From assembly GCA_029931535.1 (NCBI GenBank), contig JAQPZY010001626.1:4211501-4275500 (forward strand): a DNA stretch of 64,000 nt, given 5' to 3'. The translations under genes were made by a program, and so were the position numbers. The stretch is from Margaritifera margaritifera (lineage: Eukaryota; Mollusca; Bivalvia; Unionida; Margaritiferidae). The notes beneath the pieces are model-generated. The model was not told the DNA's origin. It saw nothing but the letters and a program-made list of their open reading frames with translations, and did not search any database. This document shows, in pieces, positions 50,533 through 63,825 of this stretch; position 1 is the first letter of the stretch, and every line of letters begins with the position of its first letter.

Positions 50533-53500
50533 AACAGACAAGAATTACCAGGACACAGATTTAATCAGAACAGATGGGGACATACAAGAAGTACCAGGAC
50601 ACAGATTTAATAGAACAGATGGGGACAGACAAGAAGTACCAGGACACAGATTTAATCAGAATAGATGGGGGCAAACAAGAAGTACCTGGACACAGATTTA
50701 ATCAGAATAGATGGGGGCAAACAAGAAGTACCAAGACACAGATTTAATCAGAACAGATGGGAGCAAACAAGAAGTACCAAGACACAGATTTAATCAGAAC
50801 AGATGGAGGCAAACAAGAAGTACCAAGACACAGATTTAATCAGAACAGATGGGGGCAAACAAGAAGTACCTGGGCACAGATTTAATCAGAATAGATGGGG
50901 GCAAACAAGAAGTACCAAGACACAGATTTAATCAGAACAGATGGGGGCATACAAGAAGTACCAAGACACAGATTTAATCAGAACAGATGGAGGCAAACAA
51001 GAAGCACCAAGACACAGATTTAATCAGAACAGATGGGGGCAAACAAGAAGTACCTGGGCACAGATTTAATCAGAATAGATGGGGGCAAACAAGAAGTACC
51101 AAGACACAGATTTAATCAGAACAGATGGGGGCAAACAAGAAGTACCAAGACACAGATTTAATCAGAACAGATGGGGGCAAACAAGAAGTACCAAGACACA
51201 GATTTAATCAGAACAGATGGAGGCAAACAAGAAGCACCAAGACACAGATTTAATCAGAACAGATGGGGACAAGCAAGAAGTACCTGGGCACAGATTTAAT
51301 CAGAATAGATGGGGCCAAACAAGAAGTACCAAGACACAGATTTAATCAGAATAGATGGGGGCAAACAAGAAGTACCAAGACACAGATTTAATCAGAATAG
51401 ATGGGCACAGACAAGAAGTACCAAGACACAGATTTAATCAGAATAGATGGGGCCAAACAAGAAGTACCAAGACACAGATTTAATCAGAATTGATGGGGGC
51501 AAACAAGAAGTACCATGACACAGATTTGATCAGAATAGATGGGGCAAACAAGAAGTACCAGGACACAGATTTAATCAGAATAGATGGGGGCAGACAAGAA
51601 GTACTTGGGCACAGATTTAATCAAAATAGATGGGGGCAAACAAGAAGTACCAAGACACAGATTTAATCAGAACAGATGGGGGCAAACAAGAAGTACCAAG
51701 ACACAGACTTAATCAGAACAGATGGAGGCAAACAAGAAGTACCAAGACACAGATTTAATCAGAACAGATGGGGGCAAACAAGAAGTACCAAGACACAGAT
51801 TTAATCAGAACAGATGGGGGCAAACAAGAAGTACCAAGACACAGATTTAATCAGAACAGATGGGGGCAAACAAGAAGTACCAAGACACAGATTTAATCAG
51901 AACAGATGGGAGCAAACAAGAAGTACCAGGACACAGATTTAATCAGAACAGATGGAGGCAAACAAGAAGTACCAAGACACAGATTTAATCAGAACAGATG
52001 GAAGCAAACAAGAAGTACCAAGACACAGATTTAATCAGAACAGATGGGGGCAAACAAGAAGTACCAAGACACAGATTTAATCAGAACAGATGGAGGCAAA
52101 CAAGAAGCACCAAGACACAGATTTAATCAGAACAGATGGGGGCAAACAAGAAGTACCTGGGCACAGATTTAATCAGAATAGATGGGGGCAAACAAGAAGT
52201 ACCAAGACACAGATTTAATCAGAACAGATGGGGGCAAACAAGAAGTACCAAGACACAGATTTAATCAGAACAGATGGGGGCAAACAAGAAGTACCAAGAC
52301 ACAGATTTAATCAGAACAGATGGAGGCAAACAAGAAGCACCAAGACACAGATTTAATCAGAACAGATGGGGACAAGCAAGAAGTACCTGGGCACAGATTT
52401 AATCAGAATAGATGGGGCCAAACAAGAAGTACCAAGACACAGATTTAATCAGAATAGATGGGGGCAAACAAGAAGTACCAAGACACAGATTTAATCAGAT
52501 AAGATTGGCACAGACAAGAAGTACCAAGACACAGATTTAATCAGAATAGATGGGGCCAAACAAGAAGTACCAAGACACAGATTTAATCAGAATTGATGGG
52601 GGCAAACAAGAAGTACCATGACACAGATTTGATCAGAATAGATGGGGCAAACAAGAAGTACCAGGACACAGATTTAATCAGAATAGATGGGGGCAGACAA
52701 GAAGTACCAAGACACAGATTTAATCAGAACAGATGGGGGCAAACAAGAAGTACCAAGACACAGACTTAATCAGAACAGATGGAGGCAAACAAGAAGTACC
52801 AAGACACAGATTTAATCAGAACAGATGGGGGCAAACAAGAAGTACCAAGACACAGATTTAATCAGAACAGATGGGGGCAAACAAGAAGTACCAAGACACA
52901 GATTTAATCAGAACAGATGGGGGCAAACAAGAAGTACCAAGACACAGATTTAATCAGAACAGATGGGAGCAAACAAGAAGTACCAGGACACAGATTTAAT
53001 CAGAACAGATGGAGGCAAACAAGAAGTACCAAGACACAGATTTAATCAGAACAGATGGAAGCAAACAAGAAGTACCAAGACACAGATTTAATCAGAACAG
53101 ATGGGGGCAAACAAGAAGTACCAAGACACAGATTTAATCAGAACAGATGGGAGCAAACAAGAAGTACCAAGACACAGATTTAATCAGAACAGATGGAGGC
53201 AAACAAGAAGTACCAAGACACAGATTTAATCAGAACAGATGGGGGCAAACAAGAAGTACCTGGACACAGATTTAATCAGAATAGATGGGGGCAAACAAGA
53301 AGTACCAAGACACAGATTTAATCAGAACAGATGGGGCAAATAAGAAGTGCCAAGACACAGATTTAATCAGAACAGATGGAGGCAAACAAGAAGTACCAAG
53401 ACACAGATTTAATCAGAACAGATGGGGGCAAACAAGAAGTACCAAGACACAAATTTAATCAGAACAGATGGAGGCAAACAAGAAGTACCAAGACACAGAT

Positions 53501-56500
53501 TTAATCAGAACAGATGGGGGCAAACAAGAAGTACCTGGGCACAGATTTAATCAGAATAGATGGGGCCAAACAAGAAGTACCAAGACACAGATTTAATCAG
53601 AATAGATGGGGGCAAACAAGAAGTACCAAGACACAGATTTAATCAGAACAGATGGAGACAGACAAGAAGTACCAAGACACAGATTTACTCAGAATAGATG
53701 GGGGCAAACAAGAAGTACCAAGACACAGATTTAATCAGAATAGATTGGGACAAACAAGAAGTACCAAGACAGATTTAATCAGAATTGATGTGGGCAAACA
53801 AGAAGTACTATGACACAGATTTGATCAGAATAGATGGGGCAAACAAGAAGTACCAGGACACAGATTTAATCAGAATAGATGGGGGCAAACAAGAAGTACC
53901 AAGACACAAATTTAATCAGAACAGATGGAGGCAAACAAGAAGTACCAAGACACAGATTTAATCAGAACAGATGGGGGCAAACAAAAAGTACGAAGACACA
54001 GATTTAATCAGAACAGATGGGGGCAAACAATAAGTACCTTGGCACAGATTTAATCAGAATAGATGGGGGCAAACAAGAAGTACAAAGACACAGATTTAAT
54101 TAGAACAGATGGGGGGCAAACAAGAAGCACCAAGACACAGATTTAATCAGAACAGATGGGAGCAAACAAGAAGTACCAAGACACAGATTTAATCAGAACA
54201 GATGGAGGCAAACAAGAAGTACCAAGACACAGATTTAATCAGAACAGATGGAGGCAAACAAGAAGTACCAAGACACAGATTTAAGCAGAACAGATGGGGG
54301 CAAACAAGAATTACCAAGACACAGATTTAATCAGAACAGATGGGGGCAAACAAGAAGTACCAAGACACAGATTTAATCAGAACAGATGGAGGCAAACAAG
54401 AAGTACCAAGACACAGATTTAATCAGAACAGATGGGGGCAAACAAGAAGTACCTGGGCACAGATTTAATCATAATAGATGGGGCCAAACAAGAAGTACCA
54501 AGACACAGATTTAATCAGAACAGATGGGGACAGACAAGAAGTACCAAGACACAGATTTAATCAGAATAGATGGGGGCAAACAAGAAGTACCAAGACACAG
54601 ATTTAATCAGAATTGATGGGGGCAAACAAGAAGTACCAAGACACAGATTTAATCAGAACAGATGGGGGCAAACAAGAAGTACCAAGACACAGATTTAATC
54701 AGAACAGATGGGGACAGACAAGAAGTACCAAGACACAGATTTAATCAGAATAGATGGGGGCAAACAAGAAGCACCAAGACACAGATTTAATCAGAACAGA
54801 TGGGAGCAAACAAGAAGTACCAAGACACAGATTTAATCAGAACAGATGGAGGCAAACAAGAAGTACCAAGACACAGATTTAATCAGAACAGATGGGGGCA
54901 AACAAGAATTACCAAGACGCAGATTTAATCAGAACAGATGGGGGCAAACAAGAAGTACCAAGACACAAATTTAATCAGAACAACTGGAGGCAAACAAGAA
55001 GTAACAAGACACAAATTTAATCAGAACAGATGGGGGCAAACAAGAAGTACCAAGACACAGATTTAATCATAATAGATGGGGCCAAACAAGAAGTACCAAG
55101 ACACAGATTTAATCAGAACAGATGGGGACAGACAAGAAGTACCAAGACACAGATTTAATCAGAATAGATGGGGGCAAACAAGAAGTACCAAGACACAGAT
55201 TTAATCAGAATAGATGGGGGCAAACAAGAAGTACCAAGACACAGATTTAATCAGAACAGATGGGGGCAAACAAGAAGTATCAAGACACAGATTTAATCAG
55301 AACTGATGGGCACAGACAAGAAGTACCAAGACACAGATTTAATCAGAATAGATGGGGGCAAACAAGAAGTACCAAGACACAGATTTAATCAGAATAGATG
55401 GGGCAAACAAGAAGTACCAAGACACAGATTTAATCAGAACAGATGGGCACATACAAGAAGTACCAAGACACAGATTTAATCAGAACAGATGGAGGCAAAC
55501 AAGAAGTACCAAGACACAGATTTAATCAGAACAGATGGGGGCAAACAAGAAGTACCAAGACACAGATTTAATCAGAACAGATGGGGGCAAACAAGAATTA
55601 CCAAGACACAGATTTAATCAGAACAGATGGGGGCAAACAAGAAGTACCAAGACACAAATTTAATCAGAACAGATGGAGGCAAACAAGAAGTACCAAGACA
55701 CAGATTTAATCAGAACAGATGGGGACAAACAAGAAGTACCTGGGCACAGATTTAATCAGAATAGATGGGGCCAAACAAGAAGTACCAAGACACAGATTTA
55801 ATCAGAACAGATGGGGACAGACACGAAGTACCAAGACACAGATTTAATCAGAATAGATGGGGGCAAACAAGAAGTACCAAGACACAGATTTAATCAGAAT
55901 AGATGGGGGCAAACAAGAATTACCAAGACACAGATTTAATCAGAACAGATGGGGGCAAACAAGAAGTACCAAGACACAAATTTAATCAGAACAGATGGGG
56001 GGCAAACAAGAAGCACCAAGACACAGATTTAATCAGAACAGATGGGGGCAAACAAGAAGTACCAAGACACAGATTTAATCAGAACAGATGGAGGCAAACA
56101 AGAAGTACCAAGACACAGATTTAATCAGAACAGATGGGGGCAAACAAGAATTACCAAGACGCAGATTTAATCAGAATAGATGGGGCAAACAAGAAGTACC
56201 AAGACACAAATTTAATCAGAACAGATGGAGGCAAACAAGAAGTACCAAGACACAGATTTAATCAGAATAGATGGGGGCAAACAAGAAGTACCTGGGCACA
56301 GATTTAATCATAATAGATGGGGCCAAACAAGAAGTACCAAGACACAGATTTAATCAGAACAGATGGGCACAGACAAGAAGTACCAAGACACAGATTTAAT
56401 CAGAATAGATGGGGGCAAACAAGAAGTACCAAGACACAGATTTAATCAGAATAGATGGGGGCAAACAAGAAGTACCAAGACACAGATTTAATCAGAATTG

Positions 56501-59139
56501 ATGGGGGCAAACAAGAAGTACTATGACACAGATTTGTTCAGAATAGATGGCAAACAAGAAGTACCAAGACACAGATTTAATCAGAATAGATGGGGGCAAA
56601 CAAGAAGTACCAAGACACAGATTTAATCAGAATAGATGGGGCAAACAAGAAGTACCAAGACACAGATTTAATCAGAACAGATGGGGGCAAACAAGAAGTA
56701 CCAAGACACAGATTTAATCAGAACAGATGGAGGCAAACAAGAAGTACCAAGACACAGATTTAATCAGAACAGATGGGAGCAAACAAGAAGTACCAAGACA
56801 CAGATTTAATCAGAACAGATGTGGGCAAGCAAGAAGTATCAAGACACAGATTTAATCAGAATAGATGGGGGCAAACAAGAATTACCATGACACAGATTTA
56901 ATCAGAATAGATGGGGCAAACAAGAAGTACCAAGACACAGATTTAATCAGAATAGATGGGGGCAAACAAGAAGTACCAAGACACAGATTTAATCAGAATA
57001 GATGGGGGCAAACAAGAAGTACCAAGACACAGATTTAATCAGAACAGATGGGGGCAAACAAGATGTACCAAGACACAGATTTAATCAGAACAGATGGGGG
57101 CAAACAAGAAGTACCAGGAATAAGATTTAATGAGAACAAATCGGGCCAGATGCATTTAAACGGACAAGAAGTACCAGAGCAAAGATTTCATGAGAAGATA
57201 TTGGGACATACAAGAAGGACCAGAACAAAGATTTCATGAAAACAGATTGGGACATACAAGAAGGACCACAACAAAGATTTCATGAGAACAGATTGGGACA
57301 TACAATAAGGACAACAATAAAGATTTCCTGAGAACAGATTGGGACATACAAGAAGTACCAGGACAAAGATTTATTGTGAACAAATGGGGACAGATGCATT
57401 TAAACGGACAAGAAGTACCAGAGCAAAGATTTCATGAGAACAGATTGGGACATACAAGAAGTACCAGGACAAAGATTTATTGTGAACAGATGAGGACAGA
57501 TGCATTTAAGCATACAAGAAGTACCAGGAGAAAGATTTAATGAGAATAGATGGGGACAGACAAGAAGTACCAGGACAAATATTGAATGAGAACAGACGGG
57601 GACAGACAAAAAGTACCAGGACAAAGATTTAAAGAGAACAGATGGGAACAGACAAAATGTACCACGACAAAGATTTAATGAGAATTGAAAGTGATAGATG
57701 CATTGAAACAGACAAGAAGTACCAAGACAAAAATTTAATGAGAACAGAAAGGGACAAACAAGAAGTACGAGGGCAAAGATTTAATGAGAACGGATGGGGA
57801 CATATGCATTTAAACAGACAAGAAGTACCAGGAAAAAGATTTAATGAGAACAGATTGGAACAGACAAGACGTACCAGGACAAAGATTTAATTAGAACAGC
57901 AGGGGACAGACAAGAAGTACCAGGACAAAGATTGAACGAGAACAGAAGGGGACAGATAAGAAATACCAAGACAAAGATTGAATGAAAACAGGTGGAGATA
58001 GATGCATTTGAAGAGACAAGAAGTACCAGGACAAAGATTTTATTAGAACAGATGTGGGCAGGCAAGAAGGACCAGGACAAAGATTTAATGAGAAGAGATG
58101 GGGACAGACAAAAAGTACCAGGAAAACGATTTAATGACAACAAATTGGGACAAACTAGAAATACCAGGATAAAGATTCAGTGGGAACAGATGGAGATAGA
58201 TGGATTTAAACAGACAAGAAATAAATGAGAACAGACGAGGACAGACATGAAATAGCTGGAGAAAGATTTCACGAGAACAGGTGGAAAAAGAGAAGAAGTA
58301 CCAGGACATAGATTTAATGAGAATAGATGGGGACAGATGCATTTAAACAGAGAGAAAGTTCGAGGACAAAGATTTAACGTAAAAAGACTGGGAAAAACAA
58401 GAAGTACCAGGACATCGAGTTAATGAGAACAGATGGGGGACACATGCATTTAAACAGACATGAAGTACCAGGACAAAGATTTACTGAGAACAAATGGGGG
58501 CAGACAAGAAGTACTAGGACAGAGATTCAATGAGAACAGACGGGGACAGACAAGGAATATCGGAATACCAGGACAAAGATTTAACGAGAACAGATGGGAA
58601 CAGACAAGAAGTACCAGGACAAAGATTTAATGAGAACAGTGCATTTAAACAGACAAGAAATACAAGGACAATGATTTAATGAGAACAGAAAGGGACAGAT
58701 GCATTTAAACAAACAAGAAGTACCAGGACAAAGATTTAATGAGACCAGTTTGGAACAGACAAGACCTACCAGGACAAAGATTTAATAAGAAGAGATGGGG
58801 ACAGACAAGAAGTACCAGGACATAGATTTAATGAGAAGAGATCGTGACAAATGCATTTAAACAGATAAGAAATATCAGGACAAATTTAATGAGAACAGAT
58901 TGGGACAGACAAGAAGTACCAGTAAAAGATTTAACGTGAACAGATGGGGCAGACAAGAAGTATCAGGACAAGGATTTAATGAGAACAGATGAGGACAGAT
59001 GCATTTAAACTGACAAGAAGTATCAGGAGAAAGATTTAATGAGAACATATTGGGACAGATGCATTTAAACAGAGAAGAAATAGGAGGAATTTTTTTTAAA
59101 TGAGAACAGGTGAGGACTGATGCATTTGAAAAGGTAAGA
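50533..59139. repeat. 8.6-kb satellite array, 46-bp unit
   Basis: The consensus unit is CAAACAAGAAGTACCAAGAC followed by ACAGATTTAATCAGAACAGA and TGGGGG, 46 bp. From about 50533 to 57118 units are near-identical, with recurring variants (AGAACAGA/AGAATAGA, AAGTACC/AAGCACC, TGGGGG/TGGAGG), about 143 copies. From 57118 to 59139 units are strongly diverged and often carry an inserted ATGCATTTAAACAGAC segment. 46 is not a multiple of three and one frame has TAA in every unit, so it does not encode protein. It lies within a sodium channel intron. Confidence 0.97.
51001..53100. repeat. Higher-order duplication, 1,103-bp period
   Basis: Rare variant units recur at exactly 1,103 bp. GAAGCACC is at 51001 and 52104, and again at 51231 and 52334. 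GATGGGGACAAGC is at 51262 and 52365. The GGCACAGAC variant is at 51400 and 52503. TGATGGGGGC is at 51491 and 52594. 1,103 is 24 units minus one base. After about 51600 the spacing drops to 1,057, one unit less. Confidence 0.9.
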
Positions 59140-59670
59140 ACGTTGTTGTATTTTTAGCTTCGATAAAGACGTAGTATGCATGCAATAGGAAAGCACATCC
59201 TATCAGCGATGCAAGAAGTAAAGTTTCAGCTATAGAAAAAGGAGCAAAGGCAATCTTTTCTTTTCTTTATATGCCGTACATAGATGGCTTATTATAATTA
59301 TTTAATTTTGCCATTTTTTTCTGCATAATCTGTGTTGTTGTTCTTAGAAAATGTAATACGCTCTTAAATATTAAGTTGGAAAGCTAACTGGAGGAAGCTT
59401 ATTGCTTGGATGACAAAGATTTTTAGAAGCGAAATTATAATGCAATCATAAACATTTCATATTACAAGAACATTACTATAAAATAAGAACATGCATGACA
59501 CACAAGAAAAAATCCAACGCCAACCCGCATTAAACAAGCAACAAACATCTACAAGGAAGGTAAGGAAGACATTTAAGCTGCACACAAAACCGGAGTCTAA
59601 GTGCAAACAAAGGGTCATGGAAGATACAGAGAAAATACAGATGCAAACAGAAATAAATATAGATTCTTAC

Positions 59671-59699
59671 CATTCCATCTGGTATATCGCCATCCATCA
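59671..59699 (-). CDS. Nav1: Nav1 exon, 29-nt microexon in II-III linker
   Basis: TTTTTTTAG precedes 29 nt ending ATG, then GTAAGA. With one base from the previous exon it reads an initial Val/Leu/Met codon and then MDGDIPDGM, ending in phase 0. Both splice signals are good, and the acidic Gly/Asp sequence suits the linker. It lies just past the right edge of the 46-bp satellite, so the intron after it is about 10.5 kb. Confidence 0.55.
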
Positions 59700-59994
59700 C
59701 TAAAAAAATAATTTATATAAAACGTGAACAGTCTTGTGGTTTTATAAATAACATACTTCAAATGCATTCCAAACTTTAACCATTAAGTACAACGAAACAT
59801 AGTAAGAACTTCTCTGTCGCTTATTAAAAATGTTTCTGTAGATATTCTAAACTCATTTTTCTCTTTATTAAGGAAGAATGAATTTTTGAAAAATTGCGTC
59901 AACAGTTCATTCGAAAATTATGCAATGGCGAATTCAAACTAAAAAAGAATGAAACCATTTTCACAGGAAAGGATACATAATGTTAGCTGGACTG

Positions 59995-60104
<110 letters not shown>

Positions 60105-60262
60105 TTTAGCTAGCCTAAGCGCTTTCAGCTCTTACTGATAATGAAGACAAACAATAAACACAAAAGAAAGCGTTATTTTTACACAACTTTACATGACTGT
60201 GTGTCTATCAGAAGTACCGCTTATAAATTGTAGATAGTGAGCCTGATATTGGTTTTAACTCC

Positions 60263-60267
<5 letters not shown>

Positions 60268-60359
<92 letters not shown>
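60268..60359. repeat. (TA)n(GATA)n microsatellite
   Basis: TA repeats followed by about seven GATA units. Confidence 0.95.
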
Positions 60360-60406
60360 CCACATACATTAAAAATAACATGACTTTTAACGTGTTGGTA
60401 TAAAGT

Positions 60407-60441
60407 AATTTGATATACCAATACTGTTGGTATATCAAATT
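60407..60441. repeat. Perfect inverted repeat, 15-base arms
   Basis: AATTTGATATACCAA, five-base loop, TTGGTATATCAAATT. The GATATACCA word also occurs in the larger hairpin at 61.5 kb, so it may be a fragment of the same family. Confidence 0.85.
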
Positions 60442-60858
60442 GTGATCCGCCCATGGCGCGTGAATACTCATATATAACATGGTTCCATCAGTGGTTATTG
60501 CGTCTATACTCTCTAGATCAGTGATGAATTTCCACTTATTAATCATTATTGACATAAGAAAATAATGAGAACAAAATATTAATAATCCCAGTTTTCTAAA
60601 TGAATTAAACATGGTACACAAATTTATTGAAATCCCATCTGCTTTCCCTTTATCTTTCACTCTCTCTCTCTCTCTCTCTCTCTCATGCAAAAGGGACACA
60701 CATATGTGGAAATCCATGGAGGCAGCAGACTAAATCGGCCAACAGATAAAGAGATAGGGATAGACATTTTTTTAAAAAATCTTATGCTAAGCCTCCCCAA
60801 ACCCCCTCCCCCCCCCTCTCTCTCTCTCTCTCTCTCTGGACCATTATCGCAAGCTACT

Positions 60859-60899
60859 GGCGAAAATCCGTGAAAAAACGAGCGTAGCGGATTTTCGCC
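60859..60899. repeat. Perfect inverted repeat, 12-base arms
   Basis: GGCGAAAATCCG, 17-base loop, CGGATTTTCGCC. It lies next to a CT/C-rich tract in a Nav1 intron. Function unknown. Confidence 0.85.
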
Positions 60900-61481
60900 T
60901 GTCATGCGACGATGTCTCTTGACCTATGAATGATGGTAAAATTTACAGATAAACCAACCAACGGACAACGGAAAGAGAGAGATGGAGGATACAACAATCT
61001 TATGGTCGGTAGCAATGTTAATTAAAACATAATAATCACTTAGATTAACTGTAAATAAATTGAAATAATTTAATTACCTCTTGTTGGCTCGTCGTTTAGC
61101 TTAGTCTATATTCCACACTTGTTTCAATATACTCGACGATGATATTGCTGCGCTATCAGTATTCAAGGAGCTAACCAGGCTGTGTTGTTTGTGCCCTATT
61201 TTCTTCACTTAAACCATCTTTCATGTTTAAATCATAAGTGTGTCTTATATTTATTTAATCAATATGAATGAAAATAGAAACTAAAAAAAGAAAAGAAGCA
61301 ACTAATCAATTTGCAAAGAGAAATATGAATAGCCGCAATAGGTACAGAACTACATTTCGTAGCGGACACACTGGCCAGGGATGTGAAGAGTTCACTCATT
61401 CAGTCAATACACAGTTTCCTGTAGTCAATCTGAACTCAGTTGGAAATGCAAGTATGTGTATTTGTATGTGATATACATAAA

Positions 61482-61635
61482 ATATATGTGTAGTACGTAC
61501 TATGTATCTTTGATATACCACTAGTTGTATACATTTTTCATTTAAAGGAAACTCGGCATGCCTAGTTTCCTTTTAATGAAAAATTTATACATCTCGTGGT
61601 ATATCAATGATACAGAGTACATACTCTATATATAC
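61482..61635. mobile_element. Foldback/MITE-like element of about 150 bp
   Basis: Arms of about 70 bases are reverse complements with few mismatches, meeting at CGGCATGCC near 61554-61562. The outer parts (GTACGTACTATG and its partner) are less perfect. It has no coding capacity and lies in a Nav1 intron. Confidence 0.65.
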
Positions 61636-62082
61636 GAAATTAAACCGATCCTCGAAATTAGGCCTGCCTTGAAAATAAACCATCCAGTTTCTCTTTGTAA
61701 ACAGTCTCAAACATAACCGGCCAAATGATTTTAATATACATATAGTTTCACGTGCAAAGATAGAAATAAGTGTGTCTTTATAGAAGAAACAGTTTTTCTG
61801 AATTATGTCAGAATTTAATCGTAAAATCATACATAGATAATTACCATTTTCTCTGTCTATTCTGAATTTGAAATCATGGATTTAAGCTTAGTTAAACTTA
61901 GTTCGCACATGTGTAATATATACAATTGATTTGAAATACACATACAAATCTTCCATCGTCGACGTATATTTTTACTCGAATATACGCCGACCTTAAAGGT
62001 AAGCCATCCTAAGTAGTAATCCGAACCAAAAATACAAATAGCTTCTAAAAAATAATAAAAGCCGGGGCTTATTTCCGAGCTG

Positions 62083-62218
<136 letters not shown>

Positions 62219-63508
62219 ATCCTTAAATTGTCCCCACAGAGTTTTTTTCAATTCAAAGTGAAACTACCCTAGAATATTGACCAAAGTACAATTCTCTCAA
62301 ATAATGGACCCAATGTTTTCAGTTAAATATGTAGCATTAAATATGGAAGTATCTGAAATAGTGTCATGAACTTAAATATGATTTACTTAAATACATATTA
62401 CCGTACTTTTGAAAGTAAACAAAACTGTGCGCACAGGTAACTTTGAGTGCTTTGAGTGCAGTGCAGGACACATAATTAACGTATATTATGAGACATTTTG
62501 GCACTCACAAATTGTCTTTAGAATCCTCAAAATCCTAATATCGATAAAACCTCAACAACATGGACTCACTTTTCATCATGGAACAAAACTAATAACAACG
62601 TTTAAAGACAAATTAAACACTGTCAGTTACCACCAATTGTAAATGCAACACACGTTAGAAACATCGAGAACATCATGACTAACAAGCACGAAACATCATA
62701 CAGTTTGTGCCACATGGACAAGAAATTCAGAGTTGTCAATGTTTGCATTCATTTGGGCTTATTTGAATGTCTTGAAACCAGTTCTTTTTTTATTCACCCC
62801 TTTATTGAAATTGCGTTTTATATGAAGTGTCAAGCTTTCTCAGTTTTAGGTAATACTTATAATAACAAAATCAATAACAATATTAATAATAATAGTGATA
62901 TTCTCAAGTCAGGCCATTTTCAAACTGTATTCAGGAGATTATACTCAACAAATAGGAAATATATCGTCCACAGAGACGATTGCGTTTAAATTTAAATATA
63001 GTACTATACCTAGCACAAAGAAAGGAGAGAAAAAAATTATGTAATTTATTTGTTTTCAAATGAGATGTAAGTTCCTGAATTTCATTCACCAGGAATGGAG
63101 CCCACCTGCACATTAATTTTCTCCTTCCAAAAAGTGCATGCGTACAAATCGTCTTTCCTTTCCCTGTTTTAAATATTTTGCACATGAGCGAAGCCTCCTG
63201 AAACGGATAGACAGTCTAGACACTCCATATCATACTCAAGCCATGTAATGAAAGACAAAGAGAGGTTGGTGGGTTCCGTTGAAATAGGTGTGTAAACGCT
63301 GTTGAGGTGTGATTGGTGAAAATCATGATAGAGATGAAGGTGCAGAAGGTGAACCTGTTGTTTTGGAAGGTGAAATGTGTCCACAATCACCCACCACCTG
63401 GGACTCGAGCACGTTGCCATTACCAATAACAGAGCCATCTGCGAATGCCTCCTTGCCGTTTACTCCTGAGGATGGCAGAGGACGCTTTTTTGACCTCGAC
63501 AGCTTAAC

Positions 63509-63551
63509 CTTGACGCACACGATCATGTTCACTTTGATCCAGTTTCCAAAT
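63509..63551 (-). CDS. Nav1: Nav1 exon, II-III linker
   Basis: A strong acceptor (CTAAC branch-like motif, then CTGTTTTGCAG) precedes a 43-nt exon ending CAAG, then GTTAAG. In phase 0 it reads IWKLDQSEHDRVRQ plus one base. Joined to the previous exon this gives LSWIWK, which resembles the ISWIW stretch that I recall in the para II-III linker. The intron phases on both sides (0 and 1) fit the neighbouring exons. A longer alternative frame (FGNWIKVNM...) also runs through here but does not fit the phases. Confidence 0.5.
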
Positions 63552-63763
63552 CTGCAAAACAGGTTAGACAGCTCATGCCTCTACATTTTGTTCATCTAAA
63601 TATTCAGTGAGAAATAACAGATGAAGGGGAATACAAGAATTATTAAAATATCTTACTAAAGCACAGGTTTATAGTGAATTTGATAACAAGTTCCACCCGA
63701 ATTACTAGAGACTAGAGGAAACAAAAACAGAGGTCAAATAAAGATGCTTCGTGTTCAGATTAC

Positions 63764-63825
63764 CCAACTTAATTCATCTAGATTTGGTTCTTTGTCTGTT
63801 TCAGTACTCCCGTTGTGATCGGACT
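63764..63825 (-). CDS. Nav1: Nav1 exon, II-III linker (first in window)
   Basis: Acceptor ATCCAACAG precedes a 62-nt exon ending TGG, then donor GTAATC. Only one frame is open. It reads SDHNGSTETDKEPNLDELSW, acidic and hydrophilic as expected for the cytoplasmic II-III linker. The exon starts with two bases completing a codon begun upstream and ends in phase 0. The donor is not a strong consensus and AGAG at the acceptor leaves a two-base ambiguity, so the exon is likely rather than certain. Confidence 0.5.

Noticed and set aside
50533..59139. CRISPR-like look or repetitive protein gene in the regular array
   Set aside because: Units are directly adjacent with no unique spacers, in a eukaryotic intron. 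The 46-bp period rotates frames and one frame has a stop in every unit.
63323..63551. Open frame reading FGNWIKVNMIVCVKVKLS..., resembling the start of a Nav II-III linker (RFxxWxK)
   Set aside because: It would need the preceding exon to end in phase 2, which neither candidate donor at 63764 allows, and it has no good donor in the right phase. The IWKLDQ frame through the same exon fits both neighbours. Transcript data could reverse this choice.
63309..63599. Plus-strand 96-codon frame opposite the Nav1 linker exon
   Set aside because: Shadow on the other strand of minus-strand sequence; no independent signal.
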